14,839 nucleotides of DNA from Acidobacteriota bacterium. Lineage in GTDB: Bacteria > Acidobacteriota > Terriglobia > Terriglobales > Acidobacteriaceae. Below the pieces are notes generated by a model, which was given only the letters and a program-made list of their open reading frames with translations, ran no database searches and was not told the origin of the DNA. A program made the translations under genes and the position numbers. The stretch lies in NCBI GenBank assembly GCA_021780095.1, contig JAJXZK010000025.1, positions 1-14,839 of the forward strand. Direction: 5' to 3'. Shown here in pieces: positions 1 to 7,839 of the stretch (position 1 is its first letter; every line of letters starts with the position of its first letter).

Positions 1-209
1 TAACGATCTTTCCAGTAGATGGGGCCATTGGGATCGTTCATCCAGTTGGCCGCCGGAAGCAGGTGAAATTGCGGGCGGCGGGGATCTGTGGCCAAATCCG
101 TGGACACAGTGGCAGCCATCGCCGGAGTCAAGCGGAGATCCCGGCTGAGAGTCGATAACGCAACTGTACCGATCATGCCAGTGAGAAAATCTCGACGGTC
201 AACATTCAT
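1..209 (-). CDS. GH32 family fructan/sucrose hydrolase, N-terminal part (runs off the left edge)
   Basis: Reading the minus strand from ATG at 209 gives about 69 codons before the window ends. The N-terminus carries a twin-arginine motif (VDRRDFLTG, residues 3-11) followed by a mildly hydrophobic stretch, so export by the Tat pathway is likely. At residues 50-66 comes [17 protein letters not shown]. Its WMNDPNG box is the family signature, and the Asp in it is the catalytic nucleophile of GH32 enzymes (levanase, inulinase, fructan beta-fructosidase, invertase). These hydrolyse fructofuranosyl bonds with retention. The substrate cannot be told from this fragment, though an exported enzyme suggests a fructan or sucrose outside the cytoplasm. 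The start is supported by a purine-rich GAGCAGG about 8 bases upstream. Confidence 0.88.
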   Translation of the reverse strand, partial: MNVDRRDFLTGMIGTVALSTLSRDLRLTPAMAATVSTDLATDPRRPQFHLLPAANWMNDPNGPIYWKDR

Positions 210-413
210 AACTTGCCTGCTCGATGGAGGAGCGCTGTTGGGCCCGTTTCTATCAGCCTCAACTGCACTCGCTGGTGAATGGTTGCGGTTGCGGGTGGGT
301 TGGCAGGTGTCGGTTTGAAAATCCGAGCGCAAGCAGCACCTGAGTGCTCGGATCCGCTCTGCCCCTGTAAGAAATGATCGCATCAGGGCAAATAGGATTC
401 CCGAACGATTAAA
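210..413 (-). promoter_or_regulatory. Upstream region of the GH32 gene, with an 8-bp inverted repeat at 321-353
   Basis: No gene is visible here. The arms ATCCGAGC (321-328) and GCTCGGAT (346-353) form an inverted repeat with a 17-base spacer, about 115 bases upstream of the GH32 start. This could be an operator or a small hairpin. No convincing -35/-10 pair was found. Confidence 0.25.
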
Positions 414-587
414 TCACAAACTTGCTGGAAGGTCGCCGCGCTTGCCGCGGAAGACGAAGACATGGCCGGAATACCGTTGCTGCTCCAGCACCGTCTCGAC
501 CAGAGAGCTGAATCCTTAAAAGCCGCGACGAAGACCGGTGAATCCGGCTGAGATCCGAATCCGTGTGCCTGTCTTCAGTTCAATCAC
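414..587 (-). pseudogene. IS66-family TnpB (IS66 Orf2) remnant with in-frame stop
   Basis: One minus-strand frame runs from GTG at 587 to TGA at 416-414, interrupted only by TAA at 518-516 (codon 24). Before the stop it reads IELKTGTRIRISAGFTGLRRGF. After it come a segment starting GFSSLVETVLEQQRYS and the box GHVFVFRGKRGD. This is the layout of TnpB from IS66 elements, in which a GTRI segment, an RKGF-N/D-G-L segment and the HVFVFRGRRGD box follow in order. The usual Asn/Asp after RKGF is here the stop codon. Family members are about 115 residues; this copy has 57 codons and ends just after the RGD box, so it is both truncated and nonsense-mutated. No TnpA or TnpC partner and no IS ends were recognised. 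Confidence 0.75.
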
Positions 588-749
588 CCCAACAGGGTCC
601 CTGGGATGGCATGAATAATCGCAGGCTCCCCAAGCTTTCCGGGGCTGAAGCAAGTCAGGCATCTGTCACGTTACTACGGAGAATCAGGCGAGCCATTCGG
701 GACGAAATTGGATTGCCGGGCATGAAAACCACGGATATAATCGTGGCCT

Positions 750-1145
750 ATGCTGAGCAATGCTATGGTTGTTTCTCCCCCTTGCTCAAGGGCAGGCCAG
801 TTCCAGTCTGAGCTACGGGCTTTCTCAGATTCGAGCGTTTACGTCTATAGCGATGGGTTTCATCGCGACATGAATAAGGCATCTGCTTGTTCCGCGCAGG
901 CCGTCGTCTCTCTTGGAAATCCTGCGTCCAGAAGTGTACTGGATGTCGGGTGCGGCCTTGGAGCCTGGGTCTCGGAATACTGTACTTGCGCAGTCAATGA
1001 TTTTCCTGGAGTCGATGGCGAGTTTATCGATCTGCGTTCACTTTCTATTCCCGTTGAGCACTTTTGGAGCTGCGATATACTCATGCACGGTCCGGCAGCG
1101 GGGGAAAACCCTTCGGCACTTGGCGCAGTGAAACTGCCCAGATGA
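750..1145 (+). pseudogene. Truncated class I SAM-dependent methyltransferase
   Basis: The frame contains a clear methyltransferase motif I, SVLDVGCGLGAW, at about residues 63-74. It continues through PGVDGEFID, where the acidic residue would bind the SAM ribose, to IPVEHFWSCDI. This is the N-terminal half of the Rossmann fold as found in sugar- or glycan-cluster methyltransferases that begin with a SDG(x)xR segment (here YSDGFHRDM). After about position 1083 the similarity stops abruptly and the last 20 residues look random, so the protein ends before the motif after strand beta-4. At 131 residues it is about half the usual length. I call it a decayed gene. The 614-811 frame that overlaps its 5' end is not recognisable. 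Confidence 0.55.
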
Positions 1146-1389
1146 GCTTTCCTGTGAACTCCCCTCGATCTGCAGAGAGAACTCCCGATTTTGTTGTGAT
1201 GGCTGCTTCAGTTGCACGGTTAAAAGCAGCACAAAACTAGGCCAGCGCGGCGGGGTAAAAGATGTCCAGTATATCGGCTACAATGTGACGACAATTGCCA
1301 TGCAGGCTGCAACAGGGCTTTCACAAATAGCACAACTCATAGCTGTTGATGCGTGCGTTCTTGATGGCGCACGAGAACAGGACCATTAG
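1129..1389 (+). other. Unassigned open frame before the sugar operon, possibly a gene remnant
   Basis: A frame open from 1129 to TAG at 1387-1389 lacks an ATG near its beginning. Its first part is rich in Cys. Its last 40 codons (from GVKDVQYIGYNV through AQLIAVDACVLDG) look more like coding sequence. I do not recognise it. It may be the tail of a lost gene or chance. It ends three bases before the next gene's ATG. Confidence 0.2.
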
Positions 1390-1392
1390 TTT

Positions 1393-2379
1393 ATGCTTAC
1401 GGTTTCCGTTGTGATTCCTGTCTATCGCGCCGAGCCAACCCTGCTCGAGCTGTACAGCCAGCTCTCGGATGCGATGTCAAAGATAACAGCGGTTTTCGAG
1501 ATCATCTTCGTCGAAGATGGAGGTGCCGATGGTTCTTGGCTGATCATTGAGCGCCTGGCACGCACGGACCACCGCGTGCGCGGCATCCGAATGAGCCGGA
1601 ATTACGGTCAGCACAACGCGCTCCTTTGCGGCATCCGGGCGGCAAAGTACGGCGTCATCCTTACAATGGACGACGATCTGCAGCATCCAGTAGGTGAAAT
1701 TGCGCCGATGCTGGCGGCGCTGACGCCTGAGTACGATGTCGTCTACGGCTCGCCGAAAGAGGAGCAGCATGGCTTGCTGCGCATTCTCGCTTCGCGCCTG
1801 ACAAAGATCGCTCTTGCCAGTACCATGGGCGCCGAGACCGCCCGCAACGTGAGCGCCTTCCGCGTTTTCCGGACCCGCCTGCGCGAGGGCTTCCAGGAAT
1901 ATCGCAGTCCTTCTGTGTCAATCGACGTGCTGCTGACCTGGACCACTTCACGGTTTACTGCCATCAAGGTTCGTCATGCACTCCGCTCCAAGGGCGTATC
2001 GGGTTACACCCCAGGTAAACTCATCCGCCATGCGGTCAATTTGATGACGGGATTCAGTACACTGCCGCTCCAGATCGCCAGCGTAGTTGGATTTGCCTTC
2101 GTCTTGTTCGGCTTCTCTGTCCTGGCGTATGTCTTAGCCAACTACATGATCCGCGGCGCCACGGTCCCGGGATTCACATTTCTGGCTTCTGTGATTGCGA
2201 TATTCTCCGGGGCACAGCTTTTCGCCCTCGGTATTTTCGGCGAATACCTCGCCCGCATGCATTTCCGCACCATGGACCGCCCGCCCTACCTAATCGGGGA
2301 GATGGTCACTTTGCCCGTGACGGGCACAACCGTCGCAGAATCTGTTCCGGATTCCATTCAGGAGAATGGAATTGTTTAG
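1393..2379 (+). CDS. GT2 family polyprenyl-phosphate glycosyltransferase (GtrB/ArnC-like) with two C-terminal membrane helices
   Basis: The 328-residue protein opens with the GT-A entry TVSVVIPVYRAEPTL (residues 3-17). It then has VEDGGADGSW (40-49), matching the nucleotide-binding DDGSxDxSW box with one change (E-D-G-G for D-D-G-S). The stretch MSRNYGQHNALLCGI (67-81) and the metal-binding TMDDDLQHP (91-99, DDD at 93-95) follow. Two hydrophobic helices lie near 225-250 and 260-284, ahead of a GEYLARMHFR tail. This is the layout of DPM1/GtrB/ArnC enzymes, which transfer a sugar from a nucleotide donor to undecaprenyl phosphate at the inner face of the membrane. The donor cannot be read from sequence; the neighbouring WecE suggests a Fuc4N-type sugar. 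The gene is first in a plus-strand operon and overlaps the next gene by 14 bases. A weak AGGA lies about 12 bases before its ATG. Confidence 0.88.
   Translation: MLTVSVVIPVYRAEPTLLELYSQLSDAMSKITAVFEIIFVEDGGADGSWLIIERLARTDHRVRGIRMSRNYGQHNALLCGIRAAKYGVILTMDDDLQHPVGEIAPMLAALTPEYDVVYGSPKEEQHGLLRILASRLTKIALASTMGAETARNVSAFRVFRTRLREGFQEYRSPSVSIDVLLTWTTSRFTAIKVRHALRSKGVSGYTPGKLIRHAVNLMTGFSTLPLQIASVVGFAFVLFGFSVLAYVLANYMIRGATVPGFTFLASVIAIFSGAQLFALGIFGEYLARMHFRTMDRPPYLIGEMVTLPVTGTTVAESVPDSIQENGIV
2351..2372 (+). promoter_or_regulatory. Perfect 9-bp hairpin over the start of the acetyltransferase gene
   Basis: ATTCCATTC (2351-2359), loop AGGA (2360-2363) and GAATGGAAT (2364-2372) form a perfect stem-loop. 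The ATG at 2366-2368 lies inside the 3' arm and the only good Shine-Dalgarno (AGGAG, 2360-2364) forms the loop and its closing base. Ribosomes finishing the upstream glycosyltransferase (stop at 2377-2379) would have to melt it, which fits translational coupling. Confidence 0.5.
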
Positions 2380-3169
2380 TTTCGTCAAAGAGCGAACTGA
2401 GAGTCTGGCGCTGGACTTGAGTTATCACCTGGCGCCTTGGGACGAACCGGTTTTCCATGGCAATACAGCCGTCATCGCGTCGATCCACTTATGTATCGAG
2501 AGAGAAGCAGCAGCGGTATTCGAGGGTTTCCGGGGTTGGTGCTATCGTAACCGTACCAAACTCGTTAGCTGCCGGCTGCCTCAGGATCAGTTGGCGGAAT
2601 GCGGGTTTCTGGAAAAGCAAGGTTTCCGATACATCGAGTTGAATTATCGCCCCTTTTTGGCTGGTCTTAACGGTTTCTCTGTGGATCCGGAAATTACCGT
2701 CTGTTCAGCTCTCCCCGAAGACGCGGAAGAAATCTCCAGCTTCGCGACGCAGATATTTACGACCGGGCGACTTCATGTTGACCCGCTGGTAGGGCCGGAG
2801 ATCGGCAATCGTCGCTACGGCGCTTGGGCAGCAAACGCCTTCCATCACCCGGATCAGCATGTGCTGAAATGTCTGATGGGTGGCCGCATCGTCGCTTTCA
2901 TGGTTGTGGAACAGCCAACTCCCGCCAGTCGGTTCTGGTCCTTGGTAGGACTTGCCCCTGGTTTGACTGGAAAGGGCCTCGGTCGGCGCGTCTGGAAGGC
3001 AGTGCTCGCCTTCCATAACAGTGAGGGCGTGAATGAAGTTTCCACAAGCATCTCATCCCACAATGTCGCCGCACATAACTTGTACGTTGATCTCGGTTTT
3101 CGTTTTCCCGCGCCCACAATCACCCTTCACTGGTGCCCATTCGGTTCTCTGCGGTCGTCTGCGCCATGA
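2366..3169 (+). CDS. GNAT N-acetyltransferase, WecD/RffC-like (dTDP-amino-sugar acetyltransferase)
   Basis: The protein has 267 residues. Residues 1-105 form an N-terminal domain laid out as in E. coli WecD: an APWDEPVFHGNTAVI segment, then an ecGFLEKQGFRYIELNY segment. Residues 109-256 are a GNAT fold. Its acetyl-CoA loop region is SLVGLAPGLTGKGLGRRVW (192-210), with a modified Q/RxxGxG/A as TGKGLG. The late GNAT element is NVAAHNLYVDLGF (233-245). WecD acetylates dTDP-4-amino-4,6-dideoxygalactose made by WecE, and here the next gene encodes a WecE, so the same reaction is the natural inference. WecD is about 224 residues, so this one is longer. ATG 2366 sits only one base after the AGGAG; TTG at 2372, seven bases after it, is an alternative start. 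The product may also act on a related amino-sugar. Confidence 0.7.
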   Translation: MELFSFVKERTESLALDLSYHLAPWDEPVFHGNTAVIASIHLCIEREAAAVFEGFRGWCYRNRTKLVSCRLPQDQLAECGFLEKQGFRYIELNYRPFLAGLNGFSVDPEITVCSALPEDAEEISSFATQIFTTGRLHVDPLVGPEIGNRRYGAWAANAFHHPDQHVLKCLMGGRIVAFMVVEQPTPASRFWSLVGLAPGLTGKGLGRRVWKAVLAFHNSEGVNEVSTSISSHNVAAHNLYVDLGFRFPAPTITLHWCPFGSLRSSAP

Positions 3170-3289
3170 TCAATCATGAATTCATTCCTGCGCCACCATT
3201 GCTTATCCACATAAGCACAACTTCCTGCAGTACACATGAGCATTGTTTCATTGCAACCAAGTCATAGCTCTCTGCAAAAGGTCAGCCGC

Positions 3290-4441
3290 ATGAAGATCCA
3301 CATTCCGTTCAACAAACCTTGCATCGTCGGTTCCGAGCTTATCTACGTCGGCCAAGCCGTTGCGGGCGGTCATGCCAGCGGCGATGGCCCGTTCACCTGG
3401 CGTGCCCAGAACATGATGGAGGAGCACTTCGGAGCACGGCGCATATTGTTGACCACTTCTTGCACTGCAGCACTGGAGTTGGCGGCACTGCTGTGCGACC
3501 TCGGTCCGGGGGATGAGGTAATTCTTCCCTCCTTTACTTTTGTCTCCACCGCCAACGCGATTGTTCTGCGGGGCGCCACACCAGTATTCGTGGATATCCG
3601 GTCGGACACGCTGAATATCGACGAGCGACTGATCGAAGCCGCGATTACGCCACGCACCCGCGCGATCTTCCCGATCCATTACGCCGGAGTTGGCTGCGAG
3701 ATGGACGAGATCATGTCGATCGCCCGGCGTCATAACCTGCTAGTTGTTGAGGATGCGGCGCAGGGTGTCTTTGCCAAATACAAGGGCCGGTGGCTCGGCA
3801 CCATTGGCCACATGGGCTGCTACAGCTTTCATGAAACCAAGAACTTTTCGTGCGGTGAAGGCGGAGCATTGGCGATTAACGACCCTGCCCTGGAGAAGCG
3901 CGCCGAGATTCTGCGCGAGAAGGGTACCAACCGCAGCCAGTTCATGCGTGGGCAGGTAGACAAATACACTTGGGTAGATATCGGCTCGTCCTACGTGCTG
4001 TCCGACATGTTGGCGGCTTTCCTGCTTGGCCAGCTCGAAAACATGGAAAAGATTACCTCGCGGCGCGAAGAAATCTTTAAATGCTATGACAGTATGCTCG
4101 CCCCCCTGGTCAAGTGCGGCCTGATACGCAGCCCGCTCATACCTCAGCACTGCACTCCTAATTACCATATGTTCTACCTGTTGGCAGCCGACCTCGCGGA
4201 GCGAACCGCGCTTATCGAGCATCTACGCCAGGCCGGGATTCTCGCGGTCTTTCATTATGTGCCGCTCCATTCCTCACCCTTCGCCAAATCTCTCGGCCTG
4301 CCACAGCCCGATTTGCCAGTTACCGACGATACGAGCAGACGGCTGCTACGGCTGCCCATGTACTATGATCTGAGCGATCGCGAAGTGACGGAAGTTACCG
4401 AGACCGTGCTCGATTTCTACAATAACCGGAGGACCCTATAG
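3290..4441 (+). CDS. wecE: dTDP-4-amino-4,6-dideoxygalactose transaminase (WecE/RffA family)
   Basis: This PLP enzyme of the DegT/DnrJ/EryC1 class converts dTDP-4-keto-6-deoxyglucose plus glutamate to dTDP-Fuc4N. From ATG 3290 it has 383 residues, against about 376 for E. coli WecE, and it matches that protein along its length. It has IPFNKPCIVGSE at the N-terminus and SFTFVSTANA at 81-90. VVEDAAQGV (152-160) contains the Asp that contacts the PLP ring nitrogen. CYSFHETKN (177-185) carries the Schiff-base Lys184. REKGTNRSQFMRGQVDKYTW and FHYVPLH follow. The frame can be extended to ATG 3236, but that adds 18 unlike residues, while 3290 has AAAGG eight bases upstream and starts where WecE starts. 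It follows the WecD-like gene after 120 bases. Confidence 0.92.
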   Translation: MKIHIPFNKPCIVGSELIYVGQAVAGGHASGDGPFTWRAQNMMEEHFGARRILLTTSCTAALELAALLCDLGPGDEVILPSFTFVSTANAIVLRGATPVFVDIRSDTLNIDERLIEAAITPRTRAIFPIHYAGVGCEMDEIMSIARRHNLLVVEDAAQGVFAKYKGRWLGTIGHMGCYSFHETKNFSCGEGGALAINDPALEKRAEILREKGTNRSQFMRGQVDKYTWVDIGSSYVLSDMLAAFLLGQLENMEKITSRREEIFKCYDSMLAPLVKCGLIRSPLIPQHCTPNYHMFYLLAADLAERTALIEHLRQAGILAVFHYVPLHSSPFAKSLGLPQPDLPVTDDTSRRLLRLPMYYDLSDREVTEVTETVLDFYNNRRTL

Positions 4442-5277
4442 CCAGGCAATTCGATCTCGCATCCCTGGCGCCGGCGCTGGAGCAGCGCGAGTCCGGTCTT
4501 TGGTTCGCCAGGCAAAAGCAAGAGAGGATATCCTATCCGGCGCACGGCAATGCCGCGTGCCTTGAGGTTGAGGATCGCTCATTCTGGTTCAGGCACCGCA
4601 ATCTGGTGATTCTGGAGTTCGTAAGAAGTTCCCATCGCCGCGGAATGTTCCTTGATGTTGGCGGCGGCAACGGTTATGTTGCGAAGGCTCTTATCTCTGC
4701 AGGCATTCAATGCGTTCTGATCGAGCCCGGCGTAGATGGCGCTTTGGCCGCCCGCGCCCGCGGAGTTGACCCGATAATCTGCGCACGGCTGGAAGATGCG
4801 GACCTGCCTTCCGGGTGCGCCGCATCGGTCGGCCTTTTCGATGTGTTGGAACATATCGAAGATGAAGCTGCCGCTCTTAGGCTCATCCACTCGATTCTGG
4901 AACCAAACGGGCGCCTGTTCCTGACCGTGCCGTCCTATCAATCCCTCTATTCTTCTGAAGACGTCGCGGCAGGCCATTTTCGCCGCTATACAATCCTTCG
5001 CCTGCATCGTGTTCTGGCCAAGAGCAACTTCCGGGTCGAATTTTCCTCTTACATCTTTACTCCGCTTCCGCCATTGATCTTTGTCGCCAGGACGATCCCG
5101 ACACGCTTTGGCATGCGTCACTGGGAGAGACATGAGACTGCTGGCTCGGAACACACGCCGCGGGGCCCTGCCGCCTGGGTGATGGATCGCATGCTCGACC
5201 TCGAACTGCGCCACCTTCGAGCCCGGAAGCGCTGCCCGTTTGGAGGCAGCTGCTTTTGCGTTGCGGTAAAAAATTAG
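4438..5277 (+). CDS. Class I SAM-dependent methyltransferase, probable ATA start
   Basis: The conserved frame continues upstream of the first GTG (4606) with coding-quality sequence (RQFDLASLAPALEQRESG, then LWFARQ and FWFRHRN). The family's usual N-terminal SGLWFxxR and SFWFRHRN elements lie here, so GTG 4606 is too late. Between the upstream stop (4423-4425) and 4606 there is no ATG, GTG or TTG in frame. ATA at 4438 lies five bases after a perfect GGAGG (4428-4432) and overlaps the wecE stop, so I place the start there (279 residues). Motif I is FLDVGGGNGYVA (about 71-82). GLFDVLEHIEDE is the post-I region. LTVPSYQSLYSSEDVAAGHF and RRYT complete a Methyltransf_11/23-like fold. The substrate is unknown; a sugar or lipid-linked intermediate of this operon is likely. 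Confidence 0.75.
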   Translation: MARQFDLASLAPALEQRESGLWFARQKQERISYPAHGNAACLEVEDRSFWFRHRNLVILEFVRSSHRRGMFLDVGGGNGYVAKALISAGIQCVLIEPGVDGALAARARGVDPIICARLEDADLPSGCAASVGLFDVLEHIEDEAAALRLIHSILEPNGRLFLTVPSYQSLYSSEDVAAGHFRRYTILRLHRVLAKSNFRVEFSSYIFTPLPPLIFVARTIPTRFGMRHWERHETAGSEHTPRGPAAWVMDRMLDLELRHLRARKRCPFGGSCFCVAVKN

Positions 5278-5489
5278 CGGATATGCAGATAATTCAATCC
5301 GTTCGATTAGCTTAGCCATTTCGCCGGCTTAGCGGTCCTGGTGGAACCTGATTAGCGGACCCATCGGCCAAAACGCTAAGGCACCGGACACCACCCAATC
5401 TCGGCCGTGCGCTGCTGGAGCAGAGTTTGAGGTAACGGGCCTGGGGGACGCGAAGGGTTTGTACTGGATCTAGAATACTCCGCATCCCG
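5278..5489. other. Convergent intergenic region, possible decayed discoidin-like fragment
   Basis: This lies between the 3' ends of the plus-strand operon and the minus-strand membrane protein. No clear terminator with a U-run is visible. Imperfect arms near 5326-5336 and 5370-5383 (CCGGCTTAGCG against CGCTAAGGCACCGG) could pair. A short minus-strand stretch (LRVPQARYLKL, about 5418-5455) resembles the end of an F5/8 type C domain, but it is too short to assign. Confidence 0.25.
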
Positions 5490-7088
5490 TCACATGGGCA
5501 TTGCGCTACATTGATTAGCGAAAATCTCGGAATCGCTTTTTCGTACCATGACCCACTCGCCATGGTCCTTCTGTACCGCCCGGTAATGGCACTGAAGGTA
5601 AGGCTCAAAAATGTACTGTGACGGGTTTGTAGGGCGCATTCCAGGGAACGCTGTTGATCCGATTCCGGTGATAAATGTAGTATCCCATACCACATACTTG
5701 ATCTTGCGGCGTTCCAGCGTGGCAATGACATCCTGAAACTGTGACTTAAGGTTATTGTTGTACAGTAAAAAGCTGTAGTGGGTCGGATTCTTCGTGCCGG
5801 AGACGAAATAGTAATCTGACTTATAAGGGTACACGAAAATCTCTTCTCCGGCCGGCACATGACTCATCAGAAAGCTTACGTTTGCCGTGGGACTAAGAGT
5901 ATTAATGACCCCGACCCGCGTCTGGAAAGGATGAGCAACTACGGTAACTATCAGCAAGTTAAACAAAGCCAGGCATAATGCACTGAACTCTATCGTGCGC
6001 GCCATGATTCGCACGACTCTGTTTCGAGCCTCAGCTAGGAGATAAATACATAAGATCAACAGAAGCGGCGAGCCCGATACGAGATGGGGAATATCTCTCC
6101 GTTGATATTCGCCGAGCCAAATTGCAACCCCTGCTACCGCATAAAGCGAGACCTCGGGGGCGAGTGGTTTACGTAGGTAAGTCAATCCTAGAATGACAGA
6201 AAGTAAAGGCAAAGCGGCAACAAATACATATGGCATGATTAGAACTGAAGCAAGTGCAACCGACAAATGTGAATGGTCTCCGATGCTAACAAATTCACGC
6301 CACGAATTAGTGATGCCCATGCCGTAGTTAACATGGTTAATAGCCCCGTATTGTTTGAAGGGAAATATAAGGTTTGCATAGACCAAGCTTCGCAGGGCAT
6401 GTCGGCTCCAGAAGAACAACAGCGTGAAGAAGATGGCCGCCGAATATCCTGCGGCGATTAGAGCAGACGGGCGGAACCCCGGAAAGCGCCCTCGCTGAAG
6501 CCACGTCCAACCCAAAAGGGCGCAAAGGAGGAGGACTCCTTTGGGTTGAAGAATGCATGTTGTGAGGCCTGCAAGAACTCCCGCTGTGATGAAATATATC
6601 CGTTTGTGATTCTGGGACCCAAGCACCATTGAGACAACGGAGAGAAGGGCCGCGAAGTTGCTGTCCACGTGATGGCTGGGCCAAAACGGAAAAAGTGCGG
6701 CCATCAGCACGAGGCACGCCGTCGCTGAAAATCGTGGAGATAAGCGCCGCGCCAAAAAGTACATCGATACTCCCGTTCCGAACAATGAAACAAACAGGCA
6801 AATCCTTGCGGAAGCGAACGAATCCCCAAATAATTTGAAGAACGCTGCCAACCAGTAGAAGCTTCCAGGTCCCATACCTTCAAAGAAGTCTCGTGCGAAG
6901 ACTTGTCCGTTAACAATTCTTTCAGCGCCGGAAAGGAAGATCCCTTCGTCGCTATTAAGGAGCATAAAACGCATCATGGGAATGAGGTAAAAACTCGAGC
7001 AGATGGTGAAGAGGAGATAGCATTTCCAAGAAGCGAGGGCTCTAGCCGTTGAGTTCTGGACTTGCGGCGATGCGGTTGTCAAACTCAA
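5490..7088 (-). CDS. Multispanning GT-C glycosyltransferase (GT39/ArnT-like)
   Basis: This 532-residue integral membrane protein starts at TTG 7088, six bases after a GGAG. Its N-terminal region has one membrane helix (about 24-44). The loop NSDEGIFLSGAERIVNGQVF (46-65) then holds the acidic DE pair that GT-C enzymes use as catalytic base, and RDFFEGMGPGSFYWLAAFF comes next. At least eight more hydrophobic helices follow, up to about residue 400. The C-terminal 130 residues are a soluble domain (AGEEIFVYPYKSDYYFVSG, KYVVWDTTF). Such enzymes transfer sugars from polyprenyl phosphate donors outside the cytoplasmic membrane to lipid or protein. It is convergent with the sugar operon, whose GT2 could supply its donor. 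The acceptor and sugar cannot be told. The C-terminus appears complete. Confidence 0.75.
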   Translation of the reverse strand: MSLTTASPQVQNSTARALASWKCYLLFTICSSFYLIPMMRFMLLNSDEGIFLSGAERIVNGQVFARDFFEGMGPGSFYWLAAFFKLFGDSFASARICLFVSLFGTGVSMYFLARRLSPRFSATACLVLMAALFPFWPSHHVDSNFAALLSVVSMVLGSQNHKRIYFITAGVLAGLTTCILQPKGVLLLCALLGWTWLQRGRFPGFRPSALIAAGYSAAIFFTLLFFWSRHALRSLVYANLIFPFKQYGAINHVNYGMGITNSWREFVSIGDHSHLSVALASVLIMPYVFVAALPLLSVILGLTYLRKPLAPEVSLYAVAGVAIWLGEYQRRDIPHLVSGSPLLLILCIYLLAEARNRVVRIMARTIEFSALCLALFNLLIVTVVAHPFQTRVGVINTLSPTANVSFLMSHVPAGEEIFVYPYKSDYYFVSGTKNPTHYSFLLYNNNLKSQFQDVIATLERRKIKYVVWDTTFITGIGSTAFPGMRPTNPSQYIFEPYLQCHYRAVQKDHGEWVMVRKSDSEIFANQCSAMPM

Positions 7089-7169
7089 TCACTTCTCCTA
7101 GCTGACACGGTGGTGGAATCTATGCGCACGAGTCACGCGCTTCTGCAATTGTAATTATGCAACAGATCA

Positions 7170-7839
7170 ATGTCATTTTCAGCATCCGTTTCCCATGCCT
7201 TGATGACTTTGGAATTGTCAATATCGGCGGCGCAGCGGATTGTCTGGAAACCCATGTTGGGGCCAATAGCCATCTTGGTCCCGCTACCAGTCGCGGGACT
7301 ATGGTTATCTTCCGACGAAGTATCTGCTTCCCTGCGTACCCGCGGTAATTCTTGTCTGCTTCCGGTGGTCGGAAGAAGTTTCGATCCGGTTTACCCGGGC
7401 TGCAATCTTGGCCTTCATCGCCTGCTGTACCGCCTGCTCGGTTCTGATCCTGCGCTCTGACGCAGAATTTTCCGAATTTGATCGAGATGCCTTGTACCAA
7501 TTGATTACACCGCACGTTGCAGAAGGCGAAAGAGTTTGGTTCCCCGGGCAGTACTGGTCGTATTGGTATGCGCCCCTGGCCGGGGCAACTCTTACATTCC
7601 CGGGGGGCCCTCAGCCAAAGCCCGGAGATTTGCTGGTGGTGGACGTGTTTGCGGCTGCAGACCATTCTCCCCTACAGCATTTCCCACATCGAACATTGGT
7701 GGAAACGATCTATCACAAATATCGGTTCGGAAGAACAATGGGAGCTGGAAAAGGCCTTTACTCCAACAAGGCTGGTTTTTGGCTGTGGGGATTTGGTGAG
7801 AGTGAAGAGGACCGATTTGAACTCTGGAGAATCGACTGA
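7170..7839 (+). pseudogene. C-terminal remnant of a second GT39-like membrane protein, frameshifted
   Basis: From 7170 one frame encodes hydrophobic sequence (SISAAQRIVWKPMLGPIAIL, then VPLPVAGLWLSSDEVSASL) like the last membrane helices of a GT-C protein. Near 7380-7410 the reading passes to another frame (LAFIACCTACSVLILRSD). That frame continues into a soluble C-terminal domain, EGERVWFPGQYWSYWYAPLA, GGPQPKPGDLLVV, FPHRTLVETIYHKYRFG and finally WGFGESEEDRFELWRID, ending at 7839. The latter part is well preserved, so decay looks recent. The N-terminal two-thirds, with the catalytic loop, is missing. It lies head to head with the intact GT39-like gene. Confidence 0.55.

Noticed and set aside
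88..318. 76-aa plus-strand frame at the left edge
   Set aside because: It is the antisense shadow of the GH32 N-terminus and its upstream region; no family features.
614..811. 66-codon frame from ATG 614
   Set aside because: No recognisable domain, poor ribosome site, and it overlaps the start of the methyltransferase remnant.
1038..1232. Minus-strand frame with Cys spacing like a zinc finger (FHCAKCRRVFPRC)
   Set aside because: The Cys/His pattern is incomplete and the frame is antisense to the methyltransferase remnant; likely chance.
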